Positions 34,020-43,427 of a stretch of DNA of 64,000 nucleotides are shown piece after piece; positions within the stretch are counted from its first letter, which is position 1, and each line of letters opens with the position of its first letter. This stretch comes from Bacteroidota bacterium. Its GTDB lineage: Bacteria > Bacteroidota > Bacteroidia > Bacteroidales > UBA12077. The DNA is taken from positions 496,001 through 560,000 of the forward strand of contig JAHLLG010000001.1 of NCBI GenBank assembly GCA_020444275.1, written 5' to 3'. A program made the position numbers and the translations under genes. A model generated the notes under the pieces. The model saw only the letters and a list, made by a program, of their open reading frames with translations. It was not told where the DNA came from and ran no database searches.

Positions 34020-35753
34020 CTAGCTGATTTGCTGTTCCATTTTATTTAGTAAAGTTTCAATTTGGAATGGCTTACTAATATAATCATCCATACCGGCAGC
34101 TAAACACTCTTCTTTATCGCCTAACAACGCATTTGCTGTAATAGCAATTATTGGAGTATGCGTATTGGTACTTTTCTCAATACTTCTGATTTTTTTAGTA
34201 GTAACAATACCATTCATAATGGGCATTTGTATATCCATTAGAATAATATCATATTTGGCCGATCCAAATTTATCCAAAGCCTCTTTACCGTTATTAGCTA
34301 CTTCTACATTCTTTACTGCCTTTTTAAGGCTTAAAAGCACTATTTTTTGGTTTATGAGGTTATCTTCAACTAACAGAACATTGGCATCTTTTAGGCTGAT
34401 TTTTTCATCTGATTCGAGTTCCGGAAGCGCAAATTCTTTAGGCTTCTCTTCTTCTTTAGTAAGAGATTCGCCTTTTTTGTATTTCAAAGTGAAGGTGAGT
34501 TCAAACTTTTCAGGTGATAAATCAAACTCCAATGCACCTCCAAGCGATTCAATAATTCTGTTTGCAATATTAAATTCAAGTAATTTTGCAATTGCTGTAT
34601 TTCTGTTTTTCTTCGATTTTTCAGTATTCTGAATCTTGGTAATTTCGGAAACCTGTTCCATGTCTTTTGTCGAAATTTTAAATAAAATATCAACAACACC
34701 ATTTGATTCTGCTACTTTATTTATGAAAAGATCAATAGTGTTTTTACCACTTTTTGTTCTTTTAATAATATTTTCGATAAGATTTAGATATACCTGCTTA
34801 ATCTTAACCGGATCTCCAAATAAATTGAAATCGATATTATCAGCAATATTTAGAGCAAAGTTTATAGTATCAGAATCATCGCCAGTAAACAAATTAATGG
34901 TATTCTTAATGGTTGTTTCAAGGTTAAAGTTTTGATTATAATCTTTACTTTGCAGTAAGTCAACATTTGAAATTTCGGCAATGTTATTTACCACATTAAC
35001 TAGGTTATTGGTAGATGCCTGAATCGTATCAATTAAATCTCGTTGTTTCTCGTCTAAATCAAAAGTATTCACAATATTAGTTACCACCACTAAATTGTTT
35101 AAAGGGGTTCTTATCTGGTGTGAAATTTTGGAGATAAACTCTTCTTTTGATTGGGTTTCATGTTTTGCCTTTTGAATTTCAATATTTAACTCTGCTAATT
35201 TTCTTTCAACAATGTTTTCGTAAATATTTAAAAACAGATAAAAACTAATGTAGAATAGTACGAACAGTAATTGAACTGAAATGCTAAAAGTAAAAGCTAA
35301 ACCAAATAAATCTGGTAAAAATACAAGAACAGCACTTATTATAAAAAATATTAGCGATACAAAGTTACCACGTTTCTTGCCTAATAAGAAAATAATTAAA
35401 GCAGGATAAAAAGTATAAAATAATACACCTTGATTTGCTACTCTGCCTGAAATAACCAACCATACTAAAAATAACGATATCAATACTGTGAAAATAGTTG
35501 AGTGTAATGAATATTTTCCATTATTTCTGAATAGTAAAACATTGATTATAGCCAAAGCAAAAAGAGAAACTAAAACAAAAAATAGCAAAGTATATCCCTG
35601 AATTAAAGATAATACACCAAATAATGCTACGATTAGTATTGTAACTAAATTATAGAAATTAAATATTGTTGCTTTATGAAAATCTTCACTCTTGGTATCA
35701 AACTTATCCGTACTAACTGTACATAGCTTAATTAATTTATCTATAAAATTCAT
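34020..35753 (-). CDS. Membrane hybrid sensor histidine kinase/response regulator (divergent ATPase domain)
   Basis: N-terminal TM helices, H-box FISKISHQIRTPLNN, C-terminal receiver VLLVEDNLINQKI...DIILMDIQMPIMNG...DDYISKPF. Confidence 0.88.
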   Translation of the reverse strand: MNFIDKLIKLCTVSTDKFDTKSEDFHKATIFNFYNLVTILIVALFGVLSLIQGYTLLFFVLVSLFALAIINVLLFRNNGKYSLHSTIFTVLISLFLVWLVISGRVANQGVLFYTFYPALIIFLLGKKRGNFVSLIFFIISAVLVFLPDLFGLAFTFSISVQLLFVLFYISFYLFLNIYENIVERKLAELNIEIQKAKHETQSKEEFISKISHQIRTPLNNLVVVTNIVNTFDLDEKQRDLIDTIQASTNNLVNVVNNIAEISNVDLLQSKDYNQNFNLETTIKNTINLFTGDDSDTINFALNIADNIDFNLFGDPVKIKQVYLNLIENIIKRTKSGKNTIDLFINKVAESNGVVDILFKISTKDMEQVSEITKIQNTEKSKKNRNTAIAKLLEFNIANRIIESLGGALEFDLSPEKFELTFTLKYKKGESLTKEEEKPKEFALPELESDEKISLKDANVLLVEDNLINQKIVLLSLKKAVKNVEVANNGKEALDKFGSAKYDIILMDIQMPIMNGIVTTKKIRSIEKSTNTHTPIIAITANALLGDKEECLAAGMDDYISKPFQIETLLNKMEQQIS

Positions 35754-36033
35754 AGAGATTTAATCATTTAGTTATGTGAACTTACACTACTTTTTAATTT
35801 ACTTTCGTAAATTTACTGAAATATACTATATAATATTGCTTTGAATATTAAATATACAAATTTTTTGACAAATTCATGATATTCTTTGATAATTGCAACT
35901 ATTCACGGCACAATTCATGATAATAACCTTTAGTTGTAAAGATATTATGGAATATGCATCAAAATAAATAAGAATAACTTTAAACAGATTTACTATATTA
36001 GTAGTTAAAATATAAATCAATAAACAGATAAAT

Positions 36034-36891
36034 ATGAAAAAAATTATTTTGGCAATTGTACTCGGAGTCAGCACTTTATTTGCTAGTGGTCAGGAATATA
36101 TTCCTACTGAGGCTGACTTAAACCAGTTCTTAAACTCAAAATTATATGTTGTATTGGAATCGAATCCCATTGCCGCATATAACTTTAAAATTCAGGATGC
36201 CGTTAAAAAAGCCTGGACGTTAACCGATTATGAGTTTATCTCACTGGATCAGTTCCAGGAAATGTACAATGATCCGGATAAATCATTTTTAATGATGACA
36301 CAGGTTGTGTTCCAGAATGATAAAACAAAGGTTCGATACAATTTTTTAAGTATGTTTATTGGGAAAACAGATGTTGAAGAATTTGAGGATCTTCCGGATA
36401 TTGCAGCAATACCTCTTTCTTATACCGAGGTTGATGATGAATATTGGGTATATAAAATAGAATCGTTAGTTCGGTTTATGCAAACTCATATTCAAAATAT
36501 GAAAGATAATCCGGATATGATAAAGAAAAATATCTTCGAGTATTACAATGAAAATACAAAAGATATTAAGCAAAAGACCCTTTATTTAGTTAAAGATGAG
36601 GTGGCCCCAAATATTGATTCAGAAGCTAAAATTAAAAAGATATATCCATACAAAGTAAAATTTGTTACTCGCGAAGATATAGAAGAAGCGATTACAAATC
36701 GTGATCCTGAAGTGGTCTATTTACATAAGGTAGGTCCGCAAGGAACTCGTTTACGTGCACGCTGTTATAAGATAATTATCGGAGCTAAAGATGCAAACTT
36801 TTATTATTTCGACTGGCATTGGGTTCAAAAAGGAAAGAACTTTGATGGTATGCTTGAAAAAGACTTTAAAAAATTAGCTAAAGGCAAATAA
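36034..36891 (+). CDS. Secreted hypothetical protein
   Basis: Signal peptide MKKIILAIVLGVSTLFASGQ; no family recognised. Confidence 0.7.
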   Translation: MKKIILAIVLGVSTLFASGQEYIPTEADLNQFLNSKLYVVLESNPIAAYNFKIQDAVKKAWTLTDYEFISLDQFQEMYNDPDKSFLMMTQVVFQNDKTKVRYNFLSMFIGKTDVEEFEDLPDIAAIPLSYTEVDDEYWVYKIESLVRFMQTHIQNMKDNPDMIKKNIFEYYNENTKDIKQKTLYLVKDEVAPNIDSEAKIKKIYPYKVKFVTREDIEEAITNRDPEVVYLHKVGPQGTRLRARCYKIIIGAKDANFYYFDWHWVQKGKNFDGMLEKDFKKLAKGK

Positions 36892-36914
36892 ATTAAATGA
36901 TAAATACGCGCATA

Positions 36915-36954
36915 GAAAATCCGATATCAAATAGATACCGGATTTTCTTTTTTG
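36915..36954 (+). terminator. Intrinsic terminator after the 36034 gene
   Basis: GAAAATCCG...CGGATTTTC with inner TATC/GATA stem and T-rich 3' side. Confidence 0.85.
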
Positions 36955-36979
36955 ATTTTATAAGGCTTTAAAATTGTTC

Positions 36980-36987
36980 TATATTTG
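36980..36987 (+). promoter_or_regulatory. Putative -7 promoter element of hisS (TATATTTG)
   Basis: Matches TAnnTTTG; lies between the upstream ORF-track start (36974) and the likely start (37010). Confidence 0.6.
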
Positions 36988-37009
36988 CAAAAATTATAAA
37001 AGAACAAAA

Positions 37010-38371
37010 ATGGCTGCACAAAAACCATCAGTTCCAAAGGGTACACGAGATTTTTCGCCAGTTGAAATGGTGAAACGCAATTTTATTTTTGATACTATTA
37101 AAGAGGTTTTTAAACAATATGGTTATCTTCCTATTGAAACTCCTGCCATGGAGAATTTATCTACCTTATTGGGTAAGTACGGCGAAGAGGGAGATAAGCT
37201 TTTGTTTAAGATTCTGAACTCGGGAGATTATCTATCAAAAGTAAAATCTGATTTGAGCGAAGCAGAATCTAATAAGTTAGCTCTGGAGATCTCAGAAAAG
37301 GGATTACGTTACGATTTAACCGTTCCATTTGCCCGTTTTGTTGTGCAGCATCGGAATGATATAACTTTTCCATTTAAGCGTTATCAAATTCAACCAGTTT
37401 GGAGAGCAGACAGGCCACAGAAAGGCCGTTATCGCGAATTTTATCAGTGCGATGTTGATGTTATTGGTAGTGATTCACTTTTAAATGAAGTTGAGTTAAT
37501 CCAAATTATTGACCAGGTTTTTCAATTACTAAATATCAATACGCTTATTAAGCTCAACAATAGGAAAATTTTGTTAGGAATTGCTGAAATGATAGGCGAA
37601 CCCGATAAGTTTATAGATATTACCGTAGCTATAGATAAGTTAGATAAAATAGGAAGAGAAAAAGTAAATGAGGAACTCTCTGCAAAAGGTATTGATGAAT
37701 CTGCAATTGAAAAGTTAAATCCAATCTTTGTGTTGTCAGGCTCCAATAAAGAAAAGTTAGGTTCTTTAAGAGAGGTTTTAAAAGATTCAGAAATAGGATT
37801 AAAAGGTATTGAAGAGGTTGAAACTGTTTTGAACTACTTCGAAACATTAGAAATAAAAACAGAATTAGAACTTGATCTAACATTAGCTCGTGGATTAAAC
37901 TATTATACGGGAGCAATTATTGAGGTTAAGGCCAAAGATGCTGAAATAGGCAGTATTTGTGGTGGAGGTCGTTATGATGACTTAACCGGCATATTTGGCT
38001 TAAAAGATGTTTCAGGTGTTGGGGTATCATTTGGTGCAGATCGTATTTACGATGTAATGGAGCAGTTGGATATTTTCCCCAAAGAGATTGTTGCATCCAC
38101 AAAAGTAATGTTTGTAAACTTTGGTTTAAATGAAGAAGCTTATTGTTTACCATTAGTTCAGAAGTTAAGAAAAGCTGGCATTAATGCTGAAATTTTCCCT
38201 GAATCGGCTAAAATGAAAAAACAGATGACCTATGCCAATAATAAAAATATTCCATTTGTGGTATTGGTAGGTGAAAACGAAATGCAAGAGGAGATGTTAA
38301 CTGTGAAAGAAATGGTTACAGGCGACCAATCAAAAATGACATTTGAACAATTATTAGAGAAATTATCCTAA
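37010..38371 (+). CDS. hisS: Histidine--tRNA ligase
   Basis: [20 protein letters not shown]..., [28 protein letters not shown]; start revised from 36974. Confidence 0.97.
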   Translation: MAAQKPSVPKGTRDFSPVEMVKRNFIFDTIKEVFKQYGYLPIETPAMENLSTLLGKYGEEGDKLLFKILNSGDYLSKVKSDLSEAESNKLALEISEKGLRYDLTVPFARFVVQHRNDITFPFKRYQIQPVWRADRPQKGRYREFYQCDVDVIGSDSLLNEVELIQIIDQVFQLLNINTLIKLNNRKILLGIAEMIGEPDKFIDITVAIDKLDKIGREKVNEELSAKGIDESAIEKLNPIFVLSGSNKEKLGSLREVLKDSEIGLKGIEEVETVLNYFETLEIKTELELDLTLARGLNYYTGAIIEVKAKDAEIGSICGGGRYDDLTGIFGLKDVSGVGVSFGADRIYDVMEQLDIFPKEIVASTKVMFVNFGLNEEAYCLPLVQKLRKAGINAEIFPESAKMKKQMTYANNKNIPFVVLVGENEMQEEMLTVKEMVTGDQSKMTFEQLLEKLS

Positions 38372-38457
38372 TGAATTATAGTAAAAGTAAAATATTAAAC
38401 AGAAAGGGAAGAAGGCGACCTGTTCATTTTGCAGGCGGAGATACTCGTTTCCCCTGA
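38371..38457 (+). other. Candidate 28-aa micro-ORF or structured RNA between hisS and hutH
   Basis: ATG overlaps the hisS stop (TAATG): [28 protein letters not shown]; region also folds (GGGAA/TTCCC, CCTG/CAGG, GAG/CTC). Confidence 0.35.
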
Positions 38458-38524
38458 TGTGTATTTAAGTACAATTCAAATATTTTTTAGTTAATAATAT
38501 TTTCATTTCAATTCATATTAACAA

Positions 38525-40030
38525 ATGGACAAAATTCATTATATATCAAACGAACAGCTTACATTCGATAGAATAGACCAAATTCTAAAAGAAGGATTCA
38601 GGTTAGCATTATCGGAAGAGTCAAAGAATCAGATTGTTAAATGCCGTGCGTATTTAGATCAAAAACTTGAAAGTCAGGAAGAGCCTATTTATGGCATCAA
38701 TACCGGATTTGGAGCTTTATATGACAAAAGAATTTCACGAGAAGATTTAGGAAACTTGCAAAAGAATCTGGTAATGTCTCATGCTTGTGGTACTGGTGAT
38801 GAGATATCAAAAGAGATTGTAAAGATTATGATTTTATTAAAAGTCCAGTCTCTTTCATATGGTCATTCTGGGGTTCAGTTATCCACAGTTGAACGGTTAA
38901 TTGATTTTTTTAACAACGATATCATACCGGTAATTTATCAATATGGTTCGCTAGGTGCATCGGGCGATTTAGCCCCTTTGGCACATATGTGTTTGCCAAT
39001 GCTTGGTTTAGGTGAAGTAAATTATAAAGGCGAAAGATTATCAGGCGAAGAGTTGTTAAAGAAAATGAACTGGGAGCCTATAAATCTTCGATCAAAAGAG
39101 GGGTTAGCACTGTTAAACGGTACTCAGTTTATGAGCGCACATGGCGTTTATTTAACACTAAAAGTTTGGAAGCTTTCTCAATTAGCTGATGTTATTGGAG
39201 CTGTTTCATTGGATGCTTTTGATGGCCGGATTGAACCATTCCATGATTCTGTGCATCAAATTCGTCATCATCTGGGACAGATTAAAACAGCACGCAGAAT
39301 AAGATTTATATTAGAAGGAAGTGAGTTAATTAATCGCCCGAAAGTGCATGTTCAGGATCCATATTCGTTTCGTTGCATTCCCCAGGTTCACGGAGCTTCA
39401 AAAGATTCTATCAATTATGTTTCGTATGTTTTCAATAATGAGATTAACGCAGTAACTGATAATCCAACCATTTTCCCAGATGAAGATTTAATTATTTCAG
39501 CGGGTAACTTTCACGGCCAACCATTAGCTTTAGCATTAGATAATTTGTGTATTGCTATGGCAGAGTTGGGAAGTATTTCTGAGCGAAGAACATATCAATT
39601 ATTAGCTGGTAAACGTGGGTTACCTCCTTTCTTGGTAGCCAATCCCGGCTTAAATAGTGGTTTTATGATTCCGCAATATACTGCTGCTTCAATAGTTAGT
39701 AGCAATAAGCAACTTTCGACTCCTGCTTCTGTTGACACTATTGAGTCATCACAAGGACAGGAAGATCATGTGAGTATGGGAGCAAATGCTGCCACGAAAG
39801 CGTATAAAGTAGCTCAGAATTTAGAACGGATTTTAGCCATTGAGTTATTTAATGCTGCGCAGGCATTAGAATTTCAGCGCCCGGCAAAATCATCTCCATT
39901 TATTGAGAAATTTGTAGCTGGTTACCGCAAGAAAGTAAAATTCATCGATCAGGATAAAACCATGTACGATGATATTGCTCGTTCGGTAGAATATTTGCGG
40001 GAAGTAGAATTAGAATTACCGGAGAAATAG
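38525..40030 (+). CDS. hutH: Histidine ammonia-lyase
   Basis: YGINTGFGALYD, NLVMSHACGTGD, GSLGASGDLAPLAH (MIO Ala-Ser-Gly), QGQEDHVSMG. Confidence 0.93.
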   Translation: MDKIHYISNEQLTFDRIDQILKEGFRLALSEESKNQIVKCRAYLDQKLESQEEPIYGINTGFGALYDKRISREDLGNLQKNLVMSHACGTGDEISKEIVKIMILLKVQSLSYGHSGVQLSTVERLIDFFNNDIIPVIYQYGSLGASGDLAPLAHMCLPMLGLGEVNYKGERLSGEELLKKMNWEPINLRSKEGLALLNGTQFMSAHGVYLTLKVWKLSQLADVIGAVSLDAFDGRIEPFHDSVHQIRHHLGQIKTARRIRFILEGSELINRPKVHVQDPYSFRCIPQVHGASKDSINYVSYVFNNEINAVTDNPTIFPDEDLIISAGNFHGQPLALALDNLCIAMAELGSISERRTYQLLAGKRGLPPFLVANPGLNSGFMIPQYTAASIVSSNKQLSTPASVDTIESSQGQEDHVSMGANAATKAYKVAQNLERILAIELFNAAQALEFQRPAKSSPFIEKFVAGYRKKVKFIDQDKTMYDDIARSVEYLREVELELPEK

Positions 40031-40052
40031 AAAATTTAAATATTAATTTTTG

Positions 40053-40079
40053 AACGCCTCTAAATAGAGGCGTTTTTTT
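40053..40079 (+). terminator. Intrinsic terminator after hutH
   Basis: AACGCCTCT-AAAT-AGAGGCGTT followed by T run. Confidence 0.92.
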
Positions 40080-40278
40080 ATATTCAAAAGTTAAAATTTA
40101 GGAATCTCAACTTGCTTTTATTAACTTGTGAATTCAATCATTCAGATTATGTTACATTGGATTATTGACTTTCTAATTAAAATCAATCGTTCGGCAATGT
40201 TTTAACCGAAACCTAATCTATTTTTCATTTCTTATTTTTTGTTTACCCTAATTTCTAATCAATAATATTAAACCTATT

Positions 40279-41805
40279 ATGGAAAAATTAATTATTACTG
40301 GTGAAGGACTCACCATTGAAAATGTTGTAGAAGTTGCTCGCCATGGGCGAAAAGTTGAATTACACCCTGATGCTATTACCCGTATTAATAATTGCCGTGC
40401 TATGCTTGAAAAGAAAATTGTAGCAGGTGAAATTATGTATGGAGTAAACACAGGTATAGGCGAATTTTCTGAAGTTGTTTTAAATGATGACCAGGTAAAA
40501 GATTTTCAAAAATACTTAATCTATAATCATGCTGCAGGTATTGGCGATCCTGCTCCAATTGAATATGTTCGTGGCGCTATGCTAGGACGTATAAATGTGC
40601 ATGCACATGGCAACTCTGGGTGTCGAGAAGTAATTACACAAACCTTAGTTGAAATGCTAAATGAAGGAGTTACTCCTTTTGTTTGCCAAAAAGGCTCTGT
40701 CGGAGCAAGCGGAGATTTAGCGCCTATGTCACAAATCGCTCTTTTATTGATGGGAGAAGGAAAGGCATATTATAAAGGAGAACTGCTGGAAGGAAAAGAT
40801 GCAATGAATAAAGCCGGAATTGATATTCCTGGTTTAAAAGCACGTGATGGATTGGCTACTATTAATGGCTCAAATGTTTTAACTGCCATGAGCGCTATTT
40901 TTCTCTATGATGCAAACCGATTTTTAAAGCAAGCTGAAATTGCCTGCGCAATGTCATTAGAAGCTTTAAAAGCAAATATGAAACCATATACTGCAAAACT
41001 TCACGAAGTGAGAGGATTTAGTGGAGCAGTTCGAAGTGCCAATGCCATTAATAAACTGGTTGCTGGCGGAGATTTAAAAGAAGGTCGACTAAAATGTAAA
41101 GTTCAGGATGCATACTCAATGCGTTCGGCACCTCAAGTAATTGGAGCCGCTCACGATTCAATGCGTTGGGCTCGTTCTCAAGTTGAAATTGAGTTAAACG
41201 GAGTAGGAGATAACCCTATTTTCTTCCCCGATGAAAACTTACAATTATCGGGAGCTAATTTCCAGGGAACACCGGTTTCATTACCAATGGATATGGCTGG
41301 AGCGGCCATTACAATGGTGTGTGTTATGTCTGAGCGTCGAATGAACAGATTAAACCATCCGGCACTAAGTGTTGGTTTACCAGCATTCTTGACAAAAGGT
41401 GCAGGAATGATGTCGGGGTTAATGCTTAGCCAATATACAGCAGATATGCAAATAGTTGAGCAGAGAATACTATCAGTGCCTGCTTCAATTCAGTCGATTC
41501 CTGCAGCTGCAGACCAGGAAGATTTTGTTTCCATGGGAATGAATACAGCAATCAAGAATTTCCAGATTATGGATAATGCATATGGTATTTTAGGAATAGA
41601 ATATATGGCGGCTGCACAGGCATTAGATTTCCGTGATTTTAAATTTGGCGATGGAGTAACCAAAGCAAAAGAAGTGATCAGGAAGCATGTTGAGTTCTTA
41701 GATATTGACCGCCCGTTATATCCGGATCATACTGTAATGAAGGAGTTAGTAAAATCGTGCGAAATACTAGAAGAAGTAGAACAGGCTATTGGTAGTCTTG
41801 AATAA
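40279..41805 (+). CDS. HAL/PAL/TAL-family MIO-dependent lyase (second paralog)
   Basis: YGVNTGIGEFSEV, GSVGASGDLAPMSQ, QEDFVSMG; divergent from hutH. Confidence 0.9.
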   Translation: MEKLIITGEGLTIENVVEVARHGRKVELHPDAITRINNCRAMLEKKIVAGEIMYGVNTGIGEFSEVVLNDDQVKDFQKYLIYNHAAGIGDPAPIEYVRGAMLGRINVHAHGNSGCREVITQTLVEMLNEGVTPFVCQKGSVGASGDLAPMSQIALLLMGEGKAYYKGELLEGKDAMNKAGIDIPGLKARDGLATINGSNVLTAMSAIFLYDANRFLKQAEIACAMSLEALKANMKPYTAKLHEVRGFSGAVRSANAINKLVAGGDLKEGRLKCKVQDAYSMRSAPQVIGAAHDSMRWARSQVEIELNGVGDNPIFFPDENLQLSGANFQGTPVSLPMDMAGAAITMVCVMSERRMNRLNHPALSVGLPAFLTKGAGMMSGLMLSQYTADMQIVEQRILSVPASIQSIPAAADQEDFVSMGMNTAIKNFQIMDNAYGILGIEYMAAAQALDFRDFKFGDGVTKAKEVIRKHVEFLDIDRPLYPDHTVMKELVKSCEILEEVEQAIGSLE

Positions 41806-41812
41806 ACTAAAA

Positions 41813-41834
41813 AAAGCCCCTTTAATGGGGCTTT
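41813..41834 (-). terminator. Intrinsic terminator for the minus-strand sigma-factor operon
   Basis: AAAGCCCC-TTTAAT-GGGGCTTT; T run lies on the minus-strand 3' side. Confidence 0.88.
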
Positions 41835-41857
41835 GATTATTATCTTGTTCTGTTAGA

Positions 41858-42319
41858 TTATTTTTTGCTGTCTTTTCCACCTTCACGAATCATTTGCAAT
41901 AGGTAGGTTTTAAACTCATAATCGGCCAGATAAATTTTCATTACCTTATCGATAGGTAGAATTTGTTTAAATTTTCCATGGTACTCATCCAGTAGTTTAG
42001 CAAGTTCCATTTCGTAATTAATATATTGATTGGCATACCTGGTCATCTCTTCTTTACTCATGTTTTGATGATGATCAGTGAAGTATGTCATCTTGTTCTT
42101 GCGATCGGCAATTATCTTGTTTTTCTTTTCCCAGTAGCTGTTATAGATAGGCCAGAATACTTCTGCTTCATCTGGAGTAAGCCCAATTTTATCAGTAAAA
42201 AAAGCAATTTTTTGCGATTTAATCAGTTGCTCCTTTTGGTCATCTGGTTGTTGAGCTTTGGCTCCAATGGTGCATACCAAAAGCAAAACAAGTAAAATGA
42301 ATGGTTGAAAATATTTCAT
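41858..42319 (-). CDS. Spy/CpxP-like periplasmic hypothetical protein
   Basis: Signal peptide MKYFQPFILLVLLLVCTIGAKAQ; charged helical FWPIYNSYWEKKNKIIADRKNKM; start revised from 42340. Confidence 0.65.
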   Translation of the reverse strand: MKYFQPFILLVLLLVCTIGAKAQQPDDQKEQLIKSQKIAFFTDKIGLTPDEAEVFWPIYNSYWEKKNKIIADRKNKMTYFTDHHQNMSKEEMTRYANQYINYEMELAKLLDEYHGKFKQILPIDKVMKIYLADYEFKTYLLQMIREGGKDSKK

Positions 42320-42329
42320 TTTAATTATT

Positions 42330-42776
42330 TTATAGTTCATCTATTAAAGTTCCATAATCAATATCTTCATCAACCAGGTAGTTGATATAGAAATCTGTTT
42401 CTTCTTTCTTCTTTTTTTCGATCTTCTTCTCATTCTCAAGTAATACATCAATAAAATGTTGCTCTGAATATTCCGAGGCATCTACCTCGATAATCCGAGT
42501 AAACATATCATTGTCAATCCCGTCGGGAACTTTGTTAGAAAGAATGAAATTAACTGCAGTGTAACCAATAACTCCAAAGGCTATAATCATAAAACCCAAT
42601 GCAAATTGAGGTTTTACATACCCAATAAGTTTAGCGAACCAGGTATACTCTTTAGTCTCGGATATAATTCTCTCCTGCATCTTGCTAGGAAAGTTTTCGA
42701 AATATCCTTCAGGAACCGAAAACGGATTTTTGTTGTGTCCCTTTAATTCTTTCAATGTCTTGTTTTTGTTTTTCAT
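42330..42776 (-). CDS. Single-TM hypothetical protein, putative anti-sigma partner
   Basis: Directly downstream of the ECF sigma gene; FSVPEGYFENFPSKMQERI, one TM segment. Confidence 0.6.
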   Translation of the reverse strand: MKNKNKTLKELKGHNKNPFSVPEGYFENFPSKMQERIISETKEYTWFAKLIGYVKPQFALGFMIIAFGVIGYTAVNFILSNKVPDGIDNDMFTRIIEVDASEYSEQHFIDVLLENEKKIEKKKKEETDFYINYLVDEDIDYGTLIDEL

Positions 42777-42832
42777 TTTTTATCCCCTAAATTGTTTTCC
42801 CTGATCGTTTGACAGATTAAACATTTAATAGT

Positions 42833-43399
42833 TTAATCGTCCTTAAAATAATTTTCGATTTTCTTAACAGCATGATGATAAGATGCTTTTAAGGCACCTA
42901 CAGATGTTTTAAGTATTTCTGCCATGTCATCGTATTTCATTTCGTCGAAATACTTCATATTAAAAACAATTCGCTGTTTCTCAGGTAAATCAAGAATTGC
43001 CTTTTGCAGTTTACGTTGTATTTCATCCCCATTAAAATATTCATCACTTTCAAGGGTTTCTTTCAAGTGATGTTCGTAATCAACAATAGGCATTAAGTAT
43101 TTTGTTTTTTGTTGCTTTAAAAAAGTTAGCGACTCATTAGTTGCTATACGGTAAAGCCAGGTATAAAGTTTTGAATCGGCCCGAAATCGGTCCAATCCTT
43201 TCCACACTTTAATAAAGGTATTCTGCAGTATATCGTCGGTGTCGTCATGTTTAATAACAATTTTTCGTATATGCCAATACAGCTTCTCCTGATATTTTCT
43301 CACTATCAGGTTGAATGCATAGTTACGTTTTTCGTTATCTTTAAAAAGAGCTAATAGCTCCTGATCACTGTATTCTGACATAAAATTGTAAAAAGTCAA
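42833..43399 (-). CDS. ECF RNA polymerase sigma factor
   Basis: HDDTDDILQNTFIKVWKGLDRFRADSKLYTWLYRIATNE (region 2) and LPEKQRIVFNMKYFDEMKYDDMAEIL (region 4). Confidence 0.94.
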   Translation of the reverse strand: MTFYNFMSEYSDQELLALFKDNEKRNYAFNLIVRKYQEKLYWHIRKIVIKHDDTDDILQNTFIKVWKGLDRFRADSKLYTWLYRIATNESLTFLKQQKTKYLMPIVDYEHHLKETLESDEYFNGDEIQRKLQKAILDLPEKQRIVFNMKYFDEMKYDDMAEILKTSVGALKASYHHAVKKIENYFKDD

Positions 43400-43427
43400 C
43401 GGTTATAACCGATGATTACAAATAAAC

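Noticed and set aside
34165-34632. 155-aa ORF antisense to the hybrid kinase gene
   Set aside because: Serine/phenylalanine-rich mirror of a coding strand; no recognisable domain. The same applies to 52415..52810, 61813..62214, 14174..14533, 28715..29035 and the other opposite-strand ORFs.
36034-36891. Initially considered GldN because of secretion signal and size in a gliding bacterium
   Set aside because: No GldN sequence signature and no gldK/L/M next to it; left as secreted hypothetical.
38440-38490. Possible hammerhead ribozyme core (CTGATG followed by a TGTA/TACA stem)
   Set aside because: The core needs CUGAUGA and a GAAA after stem II; here it is CUGAUGUG and AUUC, and no matching stem III cleavage site is present.
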